In this document: positions 56,173 to 64,000 of the stretch, piece after piece | Layout: every line of letters starts with the position of its first letter | Numbering within the stretch: position 1 is the first letter of the stretch | Assembly: GCF_002018365.1 (NCBI RefSeq) | Contig: NZ_MVKX01000010.1 | Span: 78,393-142,392 of the forward strand | DNA: 64,000 bases | DNA from: Acinetobacter amyesii | GTDB lineage: Bacteria > Pseudomonadota > Gammaproteobacteria > Pseudomonadales > Moraxellaceae | Direction of reading: 5' to 3' | The notes under the pieces: model-generated | Told to the model about the DNA's origin: nothing | The model's input: only the letters and a program-made list of their open reading frames with translations | Database searches by the model: none | Program-made: the position numbers and the translations under genes

Positions 56173-56676
56173 ATGGCACGTCCAAATCGTCTAAATAAAC
56201 TGGTCAAAGCAAGCTCTAAATTACCCAAAGGTATTCAAAGTCGTTTGCTCAGTCGAGCTTTTGGTCGTGTCGTGCCCATGGTTGGAACGGCTAAAATCCA
56301 ATATCAACATGTCAGCCCTGAGCGTGTTGAGGTGAGCATCGCCAATCATAAGGCGATGCAAAACCACATCGGGCAAGTACATGCCTGTGCCATGGCGCTG
56401 ATCGCAGAAACAGCCACAGGTTTTGTCACAGCAATGAACGTCCCTGATAGCGCCATTGTCCTGATTAAAAGCTTCAAAGTTGATTTTAAACGTCCAACCC
56501 AAGGTGGGATGAAAGCCATCGCAACACTTACACCTGAACAGCAACAACAAATGCAAAGCACAGAAAAAGGTGAAACCTTAGTACAGGTCTTAGTCACCGA
56601 TGAATCTGGTGAAGCACCCATCCAATGCGAAATGCTTTGGGCTTGGGTGGCAAAATCCGCTCTGAAAAATAAATAA
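56173..56676 (+). CDS. DUF4442 / hotdog-fold thioesterase-like protein
   Basis: 167 residues of hotdog fold, DUF4442 type. Landmarks are HKAMQNHIGQVHACAMALIAE with the helix that carries the putative active acidic residue, and KSFKVDFKRPTQGGMKAIA. Substrate unknown, probably an acyl-CoA or acyl-ACP. Likely co-transcribed with yajQ. Confidence 0.8.
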   Translation: MARPNRLNKLVKASSKLPKGIQSRLLSRAFGRVVPMVGTAKIQYQHVSPERVEVSIANHKAMQNHIGQVHACAMALIAETATGFVTAMNVPDSAIVLIKSFKVDFKRPTQGGMKAIATLTPEQQQQMQSTEKGETLVQVLVTDESGEAPIQCEMLWAWVAKSALKNK

Positions 56677-56808
56677 ATGTAAATAAAACTTACTTTTAGG
56701 TAAGTGTAAGTTTTACCAAATTTCAGCATAATCAAGACTGTTTTTTACTATTTATACGCCCTAATTCCGCTCAATATGCTTGCACGACACAAATATATTG
56801 AGCACTTT

Positions 56809-57309
56809 ATGAAAAAAATCATTCCCCTTTCATTCATCGGCATGGCGGTGTTTTTAACTGCATGTCAAAGTACTATTCCTGCAACGCCAACGACTCCAAA
56901 TCAAACGGCTGAAAGCAATATTCAAACCAGCCAAGCGGCGGAAAATAAGAAAATCGTGATTGATTTTTATGAAGGTGTCTTTCTTAAACATCAGGTTAAG
57001 ACATATGCTGACCGATATATTGGCAATCAATATATTCAACATAATCCGCATGTACCTGATGGCAAAGCGCCTTTTGTCGATTATTTCACCCAGTATTTTA
57101 AACAATATCCTGAAGCAAAAAACCAGATCAAACGTGCCGCTGCCGAAGGTGATTTGGTCTATTTACATGTACACTCTACGCAAAATAAGCAAGACCGTGG
57201 AGAAGCCATTATCGATATCTTCCGTGTTGAAAATGGCAAGATCGTCGAACATTGGGATGTGCAACAAAGCATTCCTGAAACCAGTGCCAATTCAAATACG
57301 ATGTTCTAA
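56809..57309 (+). CDS. NTF2/SnoaL-like lipoprotein
   Basis: 166 residues. A signal peptide with lipobox VFLTAC (Cys near residue 20), a Pro/Thr/Gln-rich linker, and a SnoaL/NTF2-like domain (VIDFYEGVFLKHQVKTYADRY, IQHNPHVPDGKAPF, FRVENGKIVEHWDV). Relatives are SnoaL-like polyketide cyclase fold proteins of unknown substrate. ATG 56809 gives a proper signal peptide; the in-frame ATG at 56776 does not. Confidence 0.8.
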   Translation: MKKIIPLSFIGMAVFLTACQSTIPATPTTPNQTAESNIQTSQAAENKKIVIDFYEGVFLKHQVKTYADRYIGNQYIQHNPHVPDGKAPFVDYFTQYFKQYPEAKNQIKRAAAEGDLVYLHVHSTQNKQDRGEAIIDIFRVENGKIVEHWDVQQSIPETSANSNTMF

Positions 57310-57327
57310 TTTCTCAGTCACTATTCA

Positions 57328-57358
57328 TAAAAAAGCCACTCGATTGAGCGGCTTTTTT
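57328..57358. terminator. Bidirectional terminator between convergent genes
   Basis: AAAAAGCC-A-CTC/GAG-C-GGCTTTTT stem with a GATT loop and one A-C mismatch, bounded by A and T runs. Confidence 0.8.
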
Positions 57359-57375
57359 ATTGCGTCATACTTTAA

Positions 57376-57816
57376 TTAAGCTTGATCTGCAGCAAATTTA
57401 GCTTTTGCATCCGCAGGAATTTGACGCTTAGCACCTTTCACATCGACAGCGACAAATGTAAACACACCTTCGGTTACGCGAATTGGATCACGTGAGCTGT
57501 CATGGCTATCCCAAACTTCAATCTGCATTTGGATAGAGGTATTACCCACTTTTAAAATTTTGGTATATACACTGATGACATCCCCGACTTTCACAGGAAC
57601 GAGGAAGGTCATTTGGTTAATTGAAATCGTTGCACAGCGTCCTTGACTGAAACGCTCTGCGTGAATTGCACCGGCCAAGTCCATTTGTGACACGATCCAA
57701 CCACCGAAAACATCACCACTCCAGTTGGTGTCTGCAGGCATCGCGATGGTTTGTAGGGAAAGCGTTCCTTCAGGTTTTACATGAGTTTCTGACACTTTAG
57801 CTCCTGGCGCTGACAT
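57376..57816 (-). CDS. Acyl-CoA thioesterase (YciA-type hotdog)
   Basis: 146 residues of the acyl-CoA thioester hydrolase family. TLSLQTIAMPADTNWSGDVF carries the NxxGxxFGG-like region (DVFGGWIVSQMDLAGAI) with the catalytic Asp, and QMTFLVPVKVGDVIS follows. Ends immediately before the trxC start region on the same strand, so the two are probably co-transcribed. Confidence 0.85.
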   Translation of the reverse strand: MSAPGAKVSETHVKPEGTLSLQTIAMPADTNWSGDVFGGWIVSQMDLAGAIHAERFSQGRCATISINQMTFLVPVKVGDVISVYTKILKVGNTSIQMQIEVWDSHDSSRDPIRVTEGVFTFVAVDVKGAKRQIPADAKAKFAADQA

Positions 57817-58248
57817 TTATTGAGGTAGATTTAACTGCTGATTGAGCCATTGTTGTAACTCACCAGCACGCATTGCACCACTTATTCTAGCAATTTCGTT
57901 GGTTTTATTCATCAAAACCAGTGTAGGAATACTACGAACATTAAATGCACCGCTCAATCGAGGGTTTGCTTCGGTATCAATTTTAGCAAAAACCACCTTC
58001 GGATTTGATTTTGCAACTTGTGCAAAGTGTGGCGCCATCATCTTACATGGTCCACACCATTCAGCCCATAAATCGATCAGCACAGGTAAATCACTATTGC
58101 TAATAAAGTTTGCAAAGTTCTTTTCATTCAACTCGATGGGTGCCAATGGAATCAATGCTTGGTGACATTGACCACATGCAGGTCCAACTTCGAGTTTTTC
58201 TTCAGGCACACGGTTTTTTGCACCACATTCAGGACACACAACGATCAT
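57817..58248 (-). CDS. trxC: Thioredoxin 2 (TrxC)
   Basis: 143-residue zinc-containing thioredoxin: an N-terminal zinc ribbon CPECGAKNR...CGQC and a thioredoxin domain with WAEWCGPCKMMAP (active-site CGPC). Reduces protein disulfides during oxidative stress. The start abuts the hydrolase gene upstream (58249), so translation may be coupled. Confidence 0.93.
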   Translation of the reverse strand: MIVVCPECGAKNRVPEEKLEVGPACGQCHQALIPLAPIELNEKNFANFISNSDLPVLIDLWAEWCGPCKMMAPHFAQVAKSNPKVVFAKIDTEANPRLSGAFNVRSIPTLVLMNKTNEIARISGAMRAGELQQWLNQQLNLPQ

Positions 58249-59145
58249 TTAGCTGACTCCAACATGTTGATGTAAAAATTCTAATTGGGTTGCCATGGCT
58301 TTTTCAAACCATTGCCCATGATAAATATCAAAATGTTGCATTTCCCACTCATAATACTGCACATACGGTGCAATATTGGTCGCAGTTTCTCGGCTTGATT
58401 CGATGGGAATCAAACTATCTTCTTTGGCTGCAATAAAAAGTACTGGTATGCTAATTTTTCGGACATCCAATATTGGGCGATAACGGATTAACTTAAAAAA
58501 GGCCCGAGCCGGAATTTCTCCACTCCAATAAAAATCAGGATTGACAATCGATAAGTAGCCCGCATAACTGTCTTCAGACTGTAAAAAACACAATCGATGT
58601 GGATCAACTACAGGTAAAGTCGTTGGGCTCATCCCAACTTTAGAGCCCATATAGTCCTGACTCGATAATTTTAACGCTTTAGGTAATTGCTGTAAGGGAT
58701 ACAATTTTGCACTTTCAGCGCCGTCGACAAATGGAACTTGTACCATCACCGCTTTAATATTTTTAAGCTCTGCCGCTAAACTGAGTACATAGCCACCACT
58801 CAGCGATGTTCCCCATAATACAATGCGTCTTGAATCAATCGATTTACGCTGCTGTAAATGATCGATCATGGTCCGCCAATCTTCAAGTTGTGCCTTCAGG
58901 TTTACTAACTCTCGCGGACGCCCTGTACTGCCCCCCCAATAGCGATAATCAAATAACACGACAGCATAGCCTGCTTGCACAAAGCGCTTGGCATATTGCA
59001 CTAATTTAAATTGGCGTAATGCCGCCAAACCATGTGCCATGAGAATGACTGCAGGTTTTTCAACAGATTTTGGACGATAAAAGTCAGCAGCTATAACATC
59101 TTGTCCGCTTTTGACATACAGTGGTTCGACTGTATAGGCGTGCAT
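58249..59145 (-). CDS. Alpha/beta hydrolase
   Basis: 298 residues. The nucleophile elbow is LWGTSLSGGYVLS (GxSxG) near residue 112, and the oxyanion region VILMAHGLAALRQ is near residue 34. A later Asp in EDSLIPIESSRET and a His near the end complete the usual triad. X-Pro-dipeptidyl-peptidase/dienelactone-hydrolase-like group; substrate unknown. First gene of the run with trxC and the thioesterase. Confidence 0.82.
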   Translation of the reverse strand: MHAYTVEPLYVKSGQDVIAADFYRPKSVEKPAVILMAHGLAALRQFKLVQYAKRFVQAGYAVVLFDYRYWGGSTGRPRELVNLKAQLEDWRTMIDHLQQRKSIDSRRIVLWGTSLSGGYVLSLAAELKNIKAVMVQVPFVDGAESAKLYPLQQLPKALKLSSQDYMGSKVGMSPTTLPVVDPHRLCFLQSEDSYAGYLSIVNPDFYWSGEIPARAFFKLIRYRPILDVRKISIPVLFIAAKEDSLIPIESSRETATNIAPYVQYYEWEMQHFDIYHGQWFEKAMATQLEFLHQHVGVS

Positions 59146-59269
59146 ACGCGCTCCATTGCGTTATTTTATGGTTGTAATCGCTTATAAAAATTTAAGAACA
59201 TTCTGCTCAAGTTTGTGCTTAATGCTATCATAAAGCATAAATCTATGAATTAAATTATGGAGTGACTCA

Positions 59270-59605
59270 ATGAGCGAAAATGTTGGTTTTGCAGGTCAAA
59301 TCGGCCCAGAACATGTAGCGCAAGTGGTTGAAAAAGGCTTTAAATCGATTATCAATAACCGCCCTGACATGGAAGGTGGTCCTGAGCAACCAACCAGTGC
59401 TCAAATTGAAGAAGCAGCACGTAGCGCTGGTTTAGACTATGTTCATCAACCGGTTGTTGCGGGTCAAATTTCTGAGCTAGATGTCCGTAACTTTGCTAAT
59501 CATTTTAATGAATTGCCAAAGCCAGTTCTCATGTTCTGCCGTACAGGTAACCGTTCAAACAACCTGTATCAACTAGCAAAACAGATGGATCTTTTGGATG
59601 ACTAA
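59270..59605 (+). CDS. TIGR01244-family phosphatase/sulfurtransferase-like protein, copy 1
   Basis: 111-residue BLH-type protein with FKSIINNRPDMEGG and the PTP-like loop FCRTGNRSNNL (Cys, Arg, Ser), a fold shared with the beta-lactamase-hydrolase-like phosphatase domain; the family is also called sulfur transferase. GAGTGACTCA precedes the ATG. Overlaps the next gene by 8 bases, so the two paralogues are translationally linked. Substrate unknown, possibly polysulfide handling. Confidence 0.85.
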   Translation: MSENVGFAGQIGPEHVAQVVEKGFKSIINNRPDMEGGPEQPTSAQIEEAARSAGLDYVHQPVVAGQISELDVRNFANHFNELPKPVLMFCRTGNRSNNLYQLAKQMDLLDD

Positions 59606-60020
59606 GGCTTTCATTCAAAAAGCTTTATTGATCGCAACGTGCATCTTCTCAGCACCTACATATGCAGATAATAACAGTCAGCCCTTAAATGCAAATTTAA
59701 GTGTATCTGGACAAATGACCACAGATAAGTTTTCAAGTTTACTCAAACAACTTAAATTTAAATCTGTGATTGTGAATCGACCAGATAATGAGACGGGCAA
59801 CGAAGTGACTGTTTTACAGTTACGAGGAATTGCAGAAAAGTCTCATGTGAGTGTTGTGTATCAACCTGTGCAAAGCGGTAAAATTTCTCAAACAGACGTG
59901 AAGGAATTTGCCAAATATTATAATGAGCTTCCTAAACCCATTTTGATGATTTGTCGCAGCGGCTCACGTTCGACATCTCTTTTCAATCAAGCTAAGGCTC
60001 AAGGTTTGCTCAATGACTAA
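59598..60020 (+). CDS. TIGR01244-family protein, exported paralogue (copy 2)
   Basis: 140 residues. A signal peptide (about 1-22, ending PTYA) precedes a domain with VNRPDNETGNE, KISQTDVKEFAKYYNELPKP, and the loop ICRSGSRSTSL, paralogous to the gene directly upstream (about 100 residues align). So a cytoplasmic and a periplasmic version sit in tandem, probably by duplication. Overlaps the upstream gene by 8 bases and the downstream mini-gene by 8. Confidence 0.82.
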   Translation: MTKAFIQKALLIATCIFSAPTYADNNSQPLNANLSVSGQMTTDKFSSLLKQLKFKSVIVNRPDNETGNEVTVLQLRGIAEKSHVSVVYQPVQSGKISQTDVKEFAKYYNELPKPILMICRSGSRSTSLFNQAKAQGLLND

Positions 60021-60120
60021 ATTCGTGTTTACCGTTTTATTTACAACGTTGTTGCTAACAGGGTGTAATTCTATGAATGTACGTCCAACCGTTGGTGTAA
60101 GTGTCGGGACTGCACTTTGA
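60013..60120 (+). CDS. 35-aa mini-lipoprotein
   Basis: MTKFVFTVLFTTLLLTGCNS is a complete lipoprotein signal with lipobox LLTGC, followed by only 17 residues (MNVRPTVGVSVGTAL) and TGA. Its ATG overlaps the stop of copy 2 (ATGACTAA), which indicates translational coupling. It resembles small Acinetobacter lipoproteins whose role is unknown; too short to be noticed by simple ORF limits. Confidence 0.6.
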   Translation: MTKFVFTVLFTTLLLTGCNSMNVRPTVGVSVGTAL

Positions 60121-60139
60121 ATTGAACAGTCCCTACAAT

Positions 60140-60167
60140 AAAAAACAGCGCCGAAGCGCTGTTTTTT
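60140..60167. terminator. Bidirectional terminator between mini-lipoprotein and Ig-like lipoprotein genes
   Basis: CAGCGC/GCGCTG stem with a CGAA loop, flanked by A and T runs, between convergent genes. Confidence 0.9.
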
Positions 60168-60172
60168 ATTTA

Positions 60173-62173
60173 TTAACGAATCGTATATTCTTGTTTTGTG
60201 ATTTGTCCTGTCGGAGCTGTCACTGAAAGCACTAAACTATCGCCTGAGTCACACTCTTTTAAGCGGTAAGAGTAAAACACTTGTGAACTTGTAGAGAATG
60301 TAGATGGTGTAAGCAGGTTGAACACTGAAGGTACAGTGGCATTACCACTCCAAAGCTCTGCCGAACAAGACTTTTCATTATCTTTGGTATTATCTTCAGC
60401 TTTCACTGCAACAGTCGTACCCGTCGGCATTGGAACAGATTGCGCGCTATTACCAAATAATTTGAAAGTGAAGTTTGACTTAGTCTCTGATACAGCTAGA
60501 TTTGTAATAGTTGGAACATCATTACTAAATGAAAATACCAGTTGTTGACGAATAACTGCAGAAAGCTCAGTATTACATGTACCTAAGATATTCGGTTGTC
60601 CGAAAGTGCTTGCGGCACAAGTATTACCTACAGCTCCACGTTTATATAAAAACTCACCTAAAGCCGCTTCAAAAATCGTGTTTTCATTATCATCACGGAA
60701 GAAGTCACCAATATTACTTGTTAACTCATCCACACCTGCAGTGTATAGGTTATCTGAGTCTTTATCGATATAAGACTTATCTCCTTCAACATATGCCAAT
60801 ACCGTTACACGGTTATCAGCAGGTCGTGGATTTTGAGTCTGTAATACAACATTACATTCACCATCAGTCGTAGAACAATTTGGTGTAATACTTCCGCCTT
60901 CGGTGACAAAACTAACAACAGTACCATCAGGAACTTTATTACCTACTCGGTCACGTAAACGTGCAACGATTGTCGCTTTATCCCCATCAACATCCCATTG
61001 TAATGCATTTTTTGATACAGATAGACTTAAACCATTTTGTGTAACACGGCCTGTTGCCACTGAAACATCTTTAGTTAATGCGCTGACACTTGTATCACTG
61101 ACTAATGTTGCTTTTAATTCTACAGGGCCAGGTAAACTACCAGGGAAGATATCAACTACAATTTTACCGTCATCATTAGATTTAATAACTTTCTGTGTCT
61201 TATTATGTAATGCAATAAAACTCAAATCAGTTGGTGCATAAATGAGCTCAACCAAGACATCTTGGTTTTTAGCAGGTAAATTATTTGAATAAACTGTAAA
61301 TTCTACTTTACCAGATGCACTTGAGCCGCTATTTGCAGCACCAAGTTTTACTTCACCTGAACTATAAACCAGTGAATTGGCTTTAATAGGATTTATTGTA
61401 ATATTTTTAGTAGTGGTGGTTGCACCATTATTCGCAGCAATTGTAATTGCTTGGGTGCCTGAGCAAAGCTGACCACCTGATGAAATTGCAGTATATGTTG
61501 TTTCAACCAAACCTTGATTTGAGTTTACTGAACTATTCGTAAACGTACCGCAATCAGCTTTAAAATTGACTTGTACATTATTTTGTACCGCATTTGAAGT
61601 AGCATCAACAGTTGTTAAACTAATTTTAACCGATCCACCAGCATCAATACTTGATTGATCAAAAGTTAAATTTTCAAATTTTGTTTTCAGTGCTTCAACA
61701 GAAACAAATGAATCGCTTGTATTCGCAGTATTCCCATTAAGCTCTGCATTTGCAGATATTTTAAAAATACCTGTTTTTGTTTCATCGGTCGGCTTAATAC
61801 CAATTTTAGCAACACCTTCAGCATTTGAAAGAACTGTTGCATTTGAAGTTTCAAATGTAATATTTTCACCGGTAAACGTAACGAGTGCACCACTTACTGG
61901 CTGTCCATTTTGATCAGTTACTTTTACGCTCGCACTTGCACCTAAAATCGTCAAGATCGTAGTTTTCAGATTATTACTATCAGCAAGTTCAACATTTGTA
62001 ATATTTAATTTTGCAACTACAGGCGTTTCAATCCCATTATCGTTACCAGAACCGTTCCCGTTATTATTTTCCCCTTGATTAAAATAACCATCACTACCAC
62101 CACCGCCACAACTCGCTAACAATACGGCTAAAGCTACAGCTGACAGTTTCATAGTCACTTGTTTTTTTTGCAT
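60173..62173 (-). CDS. Large Ig-like (Big-1) domain lipoprotein
   Basis: 666 residues. The signal sequence has lipobox VLLASC, followed by GGGGSDG and an Asn/Gly-rich linker. The remainder is beta-rich with repeated invasin/Big-1-like units (VTDQNGQPVSGALVTFTGEN near residue 80, VRLR-type text VARLRDRVGNKVPDGTVVSF near 400). A role in cell-surface structure or adhesion is likely but unproven. The start at 62173 has TTAGGGGAATTCC in front; MKLSAVALAV at 62152 is an alternative. The gene ends beside a terminator. Confidence 0.75.
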   Translation of the reverse strand: MQKKQVTMKLSAVALAVLLASCGGGGSDGYFNQGENNNGNGSGNDNGIETPVVAKLNITNVELADSNNLKTTILTILGASASVKVTDQNGQPVSGALVTFTGENITFETSNATVLSNAEGVAKIGIKPTDETKTGIFKISANAELNGNTANTSDSFVSVEALKTKFENLTFDQSSIDAGGSVKISLTTVDATSNAVQNNVQVNFKADCGTFTNSSVNSNQGLVETTYTAISSGGQLCSGTQAITIAANNGATTTTKNITINPIKANSLVYSSGEVKLGAANSGSSASGKVEFTVYSNNLPAKNQDVLVELIYAPTDLSFIALHNKTQKVIKSNDDGKIVVDIFPGSLPGPVELKATLVSDTSVSALTKDVSVATGRVTQNGLSLSVSKNALQWDVDGDKATIVARLRDRVGNKVPDGTVVSFVTEGGSITPNCSTTDGECNVVLQTQNPRPADNRVTVLAYVEGDKSYIDKDSDNLYTAGVDELTSNIGDFFRDDNENTIFEAALGEFLYKRGAVGNTCAASTFGQPNILGTCNTELSAVIRQQLVFSFSNDVPTITNLAVSETKSNFTFKLFGNSAQSVPMPTGTTVAVKAEDNTKDNEKSCSAELWSGNATVPSVFNLLTPSTFSTSSQVFYSYRLKECDSGDSLVLSVTAPTGQITKQEYTIR

Positions 62174-62314
62174 GGAATTCCCCTAAAACCCTCAATATAT
62201 ATAGAGTTGTTATAAATATTTATTGGTTGCTATGTAACCATAGTTATAGCTTTATGTAAACAAAAGGAAGACAAATGTTTGATATGTTAAATTTGAAGTA
62301 TGAAGGAGAATTTT

Positions 62315-63688
62315 ATGTACGACATCATCATTATCGGTGCAGGAACAGCAGGCATTTCAGCCTATAAAGAAGCAATTAAAAAAACACAAAATATTCTTAT
62401 CATTAATGATGGTCCTTGGGATACTACCTGTGCACGCGTTGGTTGTATGCCAAGTAAAATACTTATCTCTACTGCCAACTGTATGTACGAAATAAGACAT
62501 GCAGATAATTTAGGACTAGATGTCAAAAGTGAAATTGATACCTCTCGCGTCATGCAACATGTTCAAACCTTACGTGATCGTTTTACAAGAGCCACGTTAA
62601 AAGATGTTGAAAGTTGGCCAAGCCAACATAAAATTTCAGGTAAAGCTGAATTTATTGATTCAAATACCATTCAAGTAAACAACCAAACATTTAAAGCCAA
62701 GTCATTTATCCTTGCTGTAGGTACAACTCCTGCTATAGATGCTGAACAAAAACAAATATTAGGCGATAAATTAATTACATCAGATCAGATATTTGAATTA
62801 GAACAACTCCCTAAATCAGTCGCAGTTATTGGAAGTGGCGTCATCGCTTTGGAATTAGCCCAAGCTTTAACACGCCTCAATGTAAACACCACTGTTTTTG
62901 CACGTAGTCGAAAAATTGGCTCACTGACTAGCCCCGTATTACAGAAGCTTGCACAGGAAGAATTAAGTAAAGAGTTAAAGCTAAAGTTTGAAATTTTACC
63001 TGAACATTACTCTGTTAAAGGCGATCTGGTTCATCTAACCTACACTGAAGAAAACGTACAAAAAATGCTACAAGTTAACTATGTCTTAGCTGCAACTGGC
63101 AGACGTACATTATTAAATACCTTAAGTTTAGAACGTATAAGTGCCGAATTTAAAGATTTAAAAAAATTACCGATCAACCCTCATACAAAGCAATTAGCAG
63201 ATTATCCTATTTTTATCGTCGGTGATGCACATACCAATACCCCTATCCAACATGAAGCAGCTCATGAAGGTAAATTTGCTGTACAAAACTGTTTAAAGTT
63301 TCCACAAATTAAACCCATCAAGATGCTAACATCTCTAGGCATCTTATTTTCTACACCACAAATGGCAACCATTGGGCAAAGCTATAAGCATCTACAAGAT
63401 AAAAACACAGAATTCGTCATTGGTTACGTTTCTTATGAAAAACAAGGTCGTGCGATTGTTGCTGCTAAAAATAAAGGGGCTGCCGAAGTATACGTGGATA
63501 CAATTAGCCATAAACTATTAGGAGCTGAGCTATTCTGCGCGGAAGCTGAACATTTGGCACATTTATTAGCTTGGATGATTTCAGAAGAACGAACCATTCA
63601 TGAAATTTTAGATAAACCTTTCTATCATCCAACGTTAGAAGAAGGGTTAAGAACAGCATTAAAGCATGCGCGACGTCAGTTAATATAA
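62315..63688 (+). CDS. Dihydrolipoyl-dehydrogenase-like pyridine nucleotide-disulfide oxidoreductase
   Basis: 457 residues. FAD motif IIIGAGTAGISAYKEA, redox-active CARVGC (C-x4-C) in TTCARVGCMPSK, NAD motif VAVIGSGVIALELAQAL, and the C-terminal His-Glu pair in HPTLEEGLR. ATG 62315 is chosen because AAGGAGAATTTT precedes it; the 62300 ATG would be inside that site. It is a stand-alone lpd-like enzyme without E1/E2 genes, so it may be a general disulfide reductase (mercuric-reductase/GR-like) rather than the E3 of a dehydrogenase complex. Confidence 0.85.
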   Translation: MYDIIIIGAGTAGISAYKEAIKKTQNILIINDGPWDTTCARVGCMPSKILISTANCMYEIRHADNLGLDVKSEIDTSRVMQHVQTLRDRFTRATLKDVESWPSQHKISGKAEFIDSNTIQVNNQTFKAKSFILAVGTTPAIDAEQKQILGDKLITSDQIFELEQLPKSVAVIGSGVIALELAQALTRLNVNTTVFARSRKIGSLTSPVLQKLAQEELSKELKLKFEILPEHYSVKGDLVHLTYTEENVQKMLQVNYVLAATGRRTLLNTLSLERISAEFKDLKKLPINPHTKQLADYPIFIVGDAHTNTPIQHEAAHEGKFAVQNCLKFPQIKPIKMLTSLGILFSTPQMATIGQSYKHLQDKNTEFVIGYVSYEKQGRAIVAAKNKGAAEVYVDTISHKLLGAELFCAEAEHLAHLLAWMISEERTIHEILDKPFYHPTLEEGLRTALKHARRQLI

Positions 63689-63787
63689 TTTTATCGTTTT
63701 ATGTAAATTTATAGCGTTGGATATCCAGCGCTTTATTTCGTATCCCGTTTATTTTCCCTCTTTTCTTTCCCTTTTCTCCACATAAAA

Positions 63788-63817
63788 AAACACCCCAACC
63801 GTTTGGTTGGGGTGTTT
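63788..63817 (-). terminator. rRNA operon terminator
   Basis: A 13-bp perfect stem AAACACCCCAACC/GGTTGGGGTGTTT with a 4-nt loop and a T tail on the minus strand, immediately beyond the 5S gene. It ends the rrn operon. Confidence 0.93.
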
Positions 63818-63826
63818 CGAATAATG

Positions 63827-63941
63827 AGCTGGCGATGACTTACTCTCACATGGGTAACCCCACACTACCATCAGCGCTAAGAGGTTTCACTTCTGAGTTC
63901 GGGAAGGGATCAGGTGGTTCACTCTTGCTATTGTCGCCAGC
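63827..63941 (-). rRNA. rrf: 5S ribosomal RNA
   Basis: Read on the minus strand the region starts GCTGGCGACAATAGCAAGAG and contains CCCGAACTCAGAAG and GATGGTAGTGTGGGG, the universal 5S segments, ending in complementary GCCAGC. About 115 bases. The sequence after it (to 64000) is the 23S-5S spacer, so 23S and 16S lie just outside on the same strand. Confidence 0.95.
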
Positions 63942-64000
63942 ACAACTGTTATGGATACTTGCTTAGTCTTACGTATTGCTAAGTTTTCTACCAAATGAGT

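Overview
The window is a chromosomal segment of a gammaproteobacterium, almost certainly an Acinetobacter. The evidence is the low G+C content, the gene order relA-rlmD-exonuclease-cysM-gacS/barA, the tgt-yajC-secD-secF run, and many proteins of Acinetobacter type. The species cannot be fixed from the sequence alone.

Layout. 1-4.3 kb: 3' part of tgt, then yajC-secD-secF (protein export). 4.3-16.6 kb: a phage-repressor-like regulator, the stringent-response synthetase relA, rlmD, a 3'-5' exonuclease, cysM and the hybrid sensor kinase barA/gacS, followed by crotonase, GlxR-like dehydrogenase, Hyi-like isomerase and rsfS genes. 16.7-22 kb: an unknown gene, an ammonium transporter with a good sigma-54 promoter match, and the three-gene pnt transhydrogenase operon. 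22-28.2 kb: a 0.94 kb AT-rich gap, EamA and MFS transporters, a HEPN-like protein, a BamE-like lipoprotein and an MTHFR-C-domain protein.

28.2-45.7 kb is a 17.5 kb genomic island integrated in the 5' end of dusA. A 32-bp repeat coding RISVAPMMDWT (two synonymous differences) marks both ends. The left copy lies in an orphaned 28-codon dusA start; the right copy lies in an intact dusA whose first codons and promoter come from the island. A tyrosine integrase sits next to attR, and GGCGTA-type repeats near both ends look like its arm sites. The island holds a two-gene type III-like restriction-modification system (res 1077 aa, mod 1157 aa) with an Xre regulator, flanked by scars of an older system: an SNF2-helicase start and a methyltransferase motif-I fragment. 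It also holds an AlpA-like pseudogene, a recombination module (RDF-like protein, YqaJ exonuclease, DUF932 protein), an inovirus Gp2/Rep-like protein beside a repeat-rich AT-rich stretch that could be an origin, two unrecognised proteins (297 and 399 aa) and a PrtN-like regulator. No phage structural or conjugation genes are visible.

45.6-64 kb returns to core chromosome: dusA, a lipoprotein, coaBC, radC, a bestrophin, a PHP phosphatase, yciB, yciI, mnmC, a rhodanese, yajQ, thioesterases, trxC, a tandem pair of TIGR01244-type phosphatase/sulfurtransferase genes followed by a 35-aa lipoprotein gene, a large Ig-like lipoprotein, an E3-like flavoprotein, and the 5S rRNA end of an rrn operon on the minus strand. 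Function calls rest on motif recognition by eye; no database search was run.
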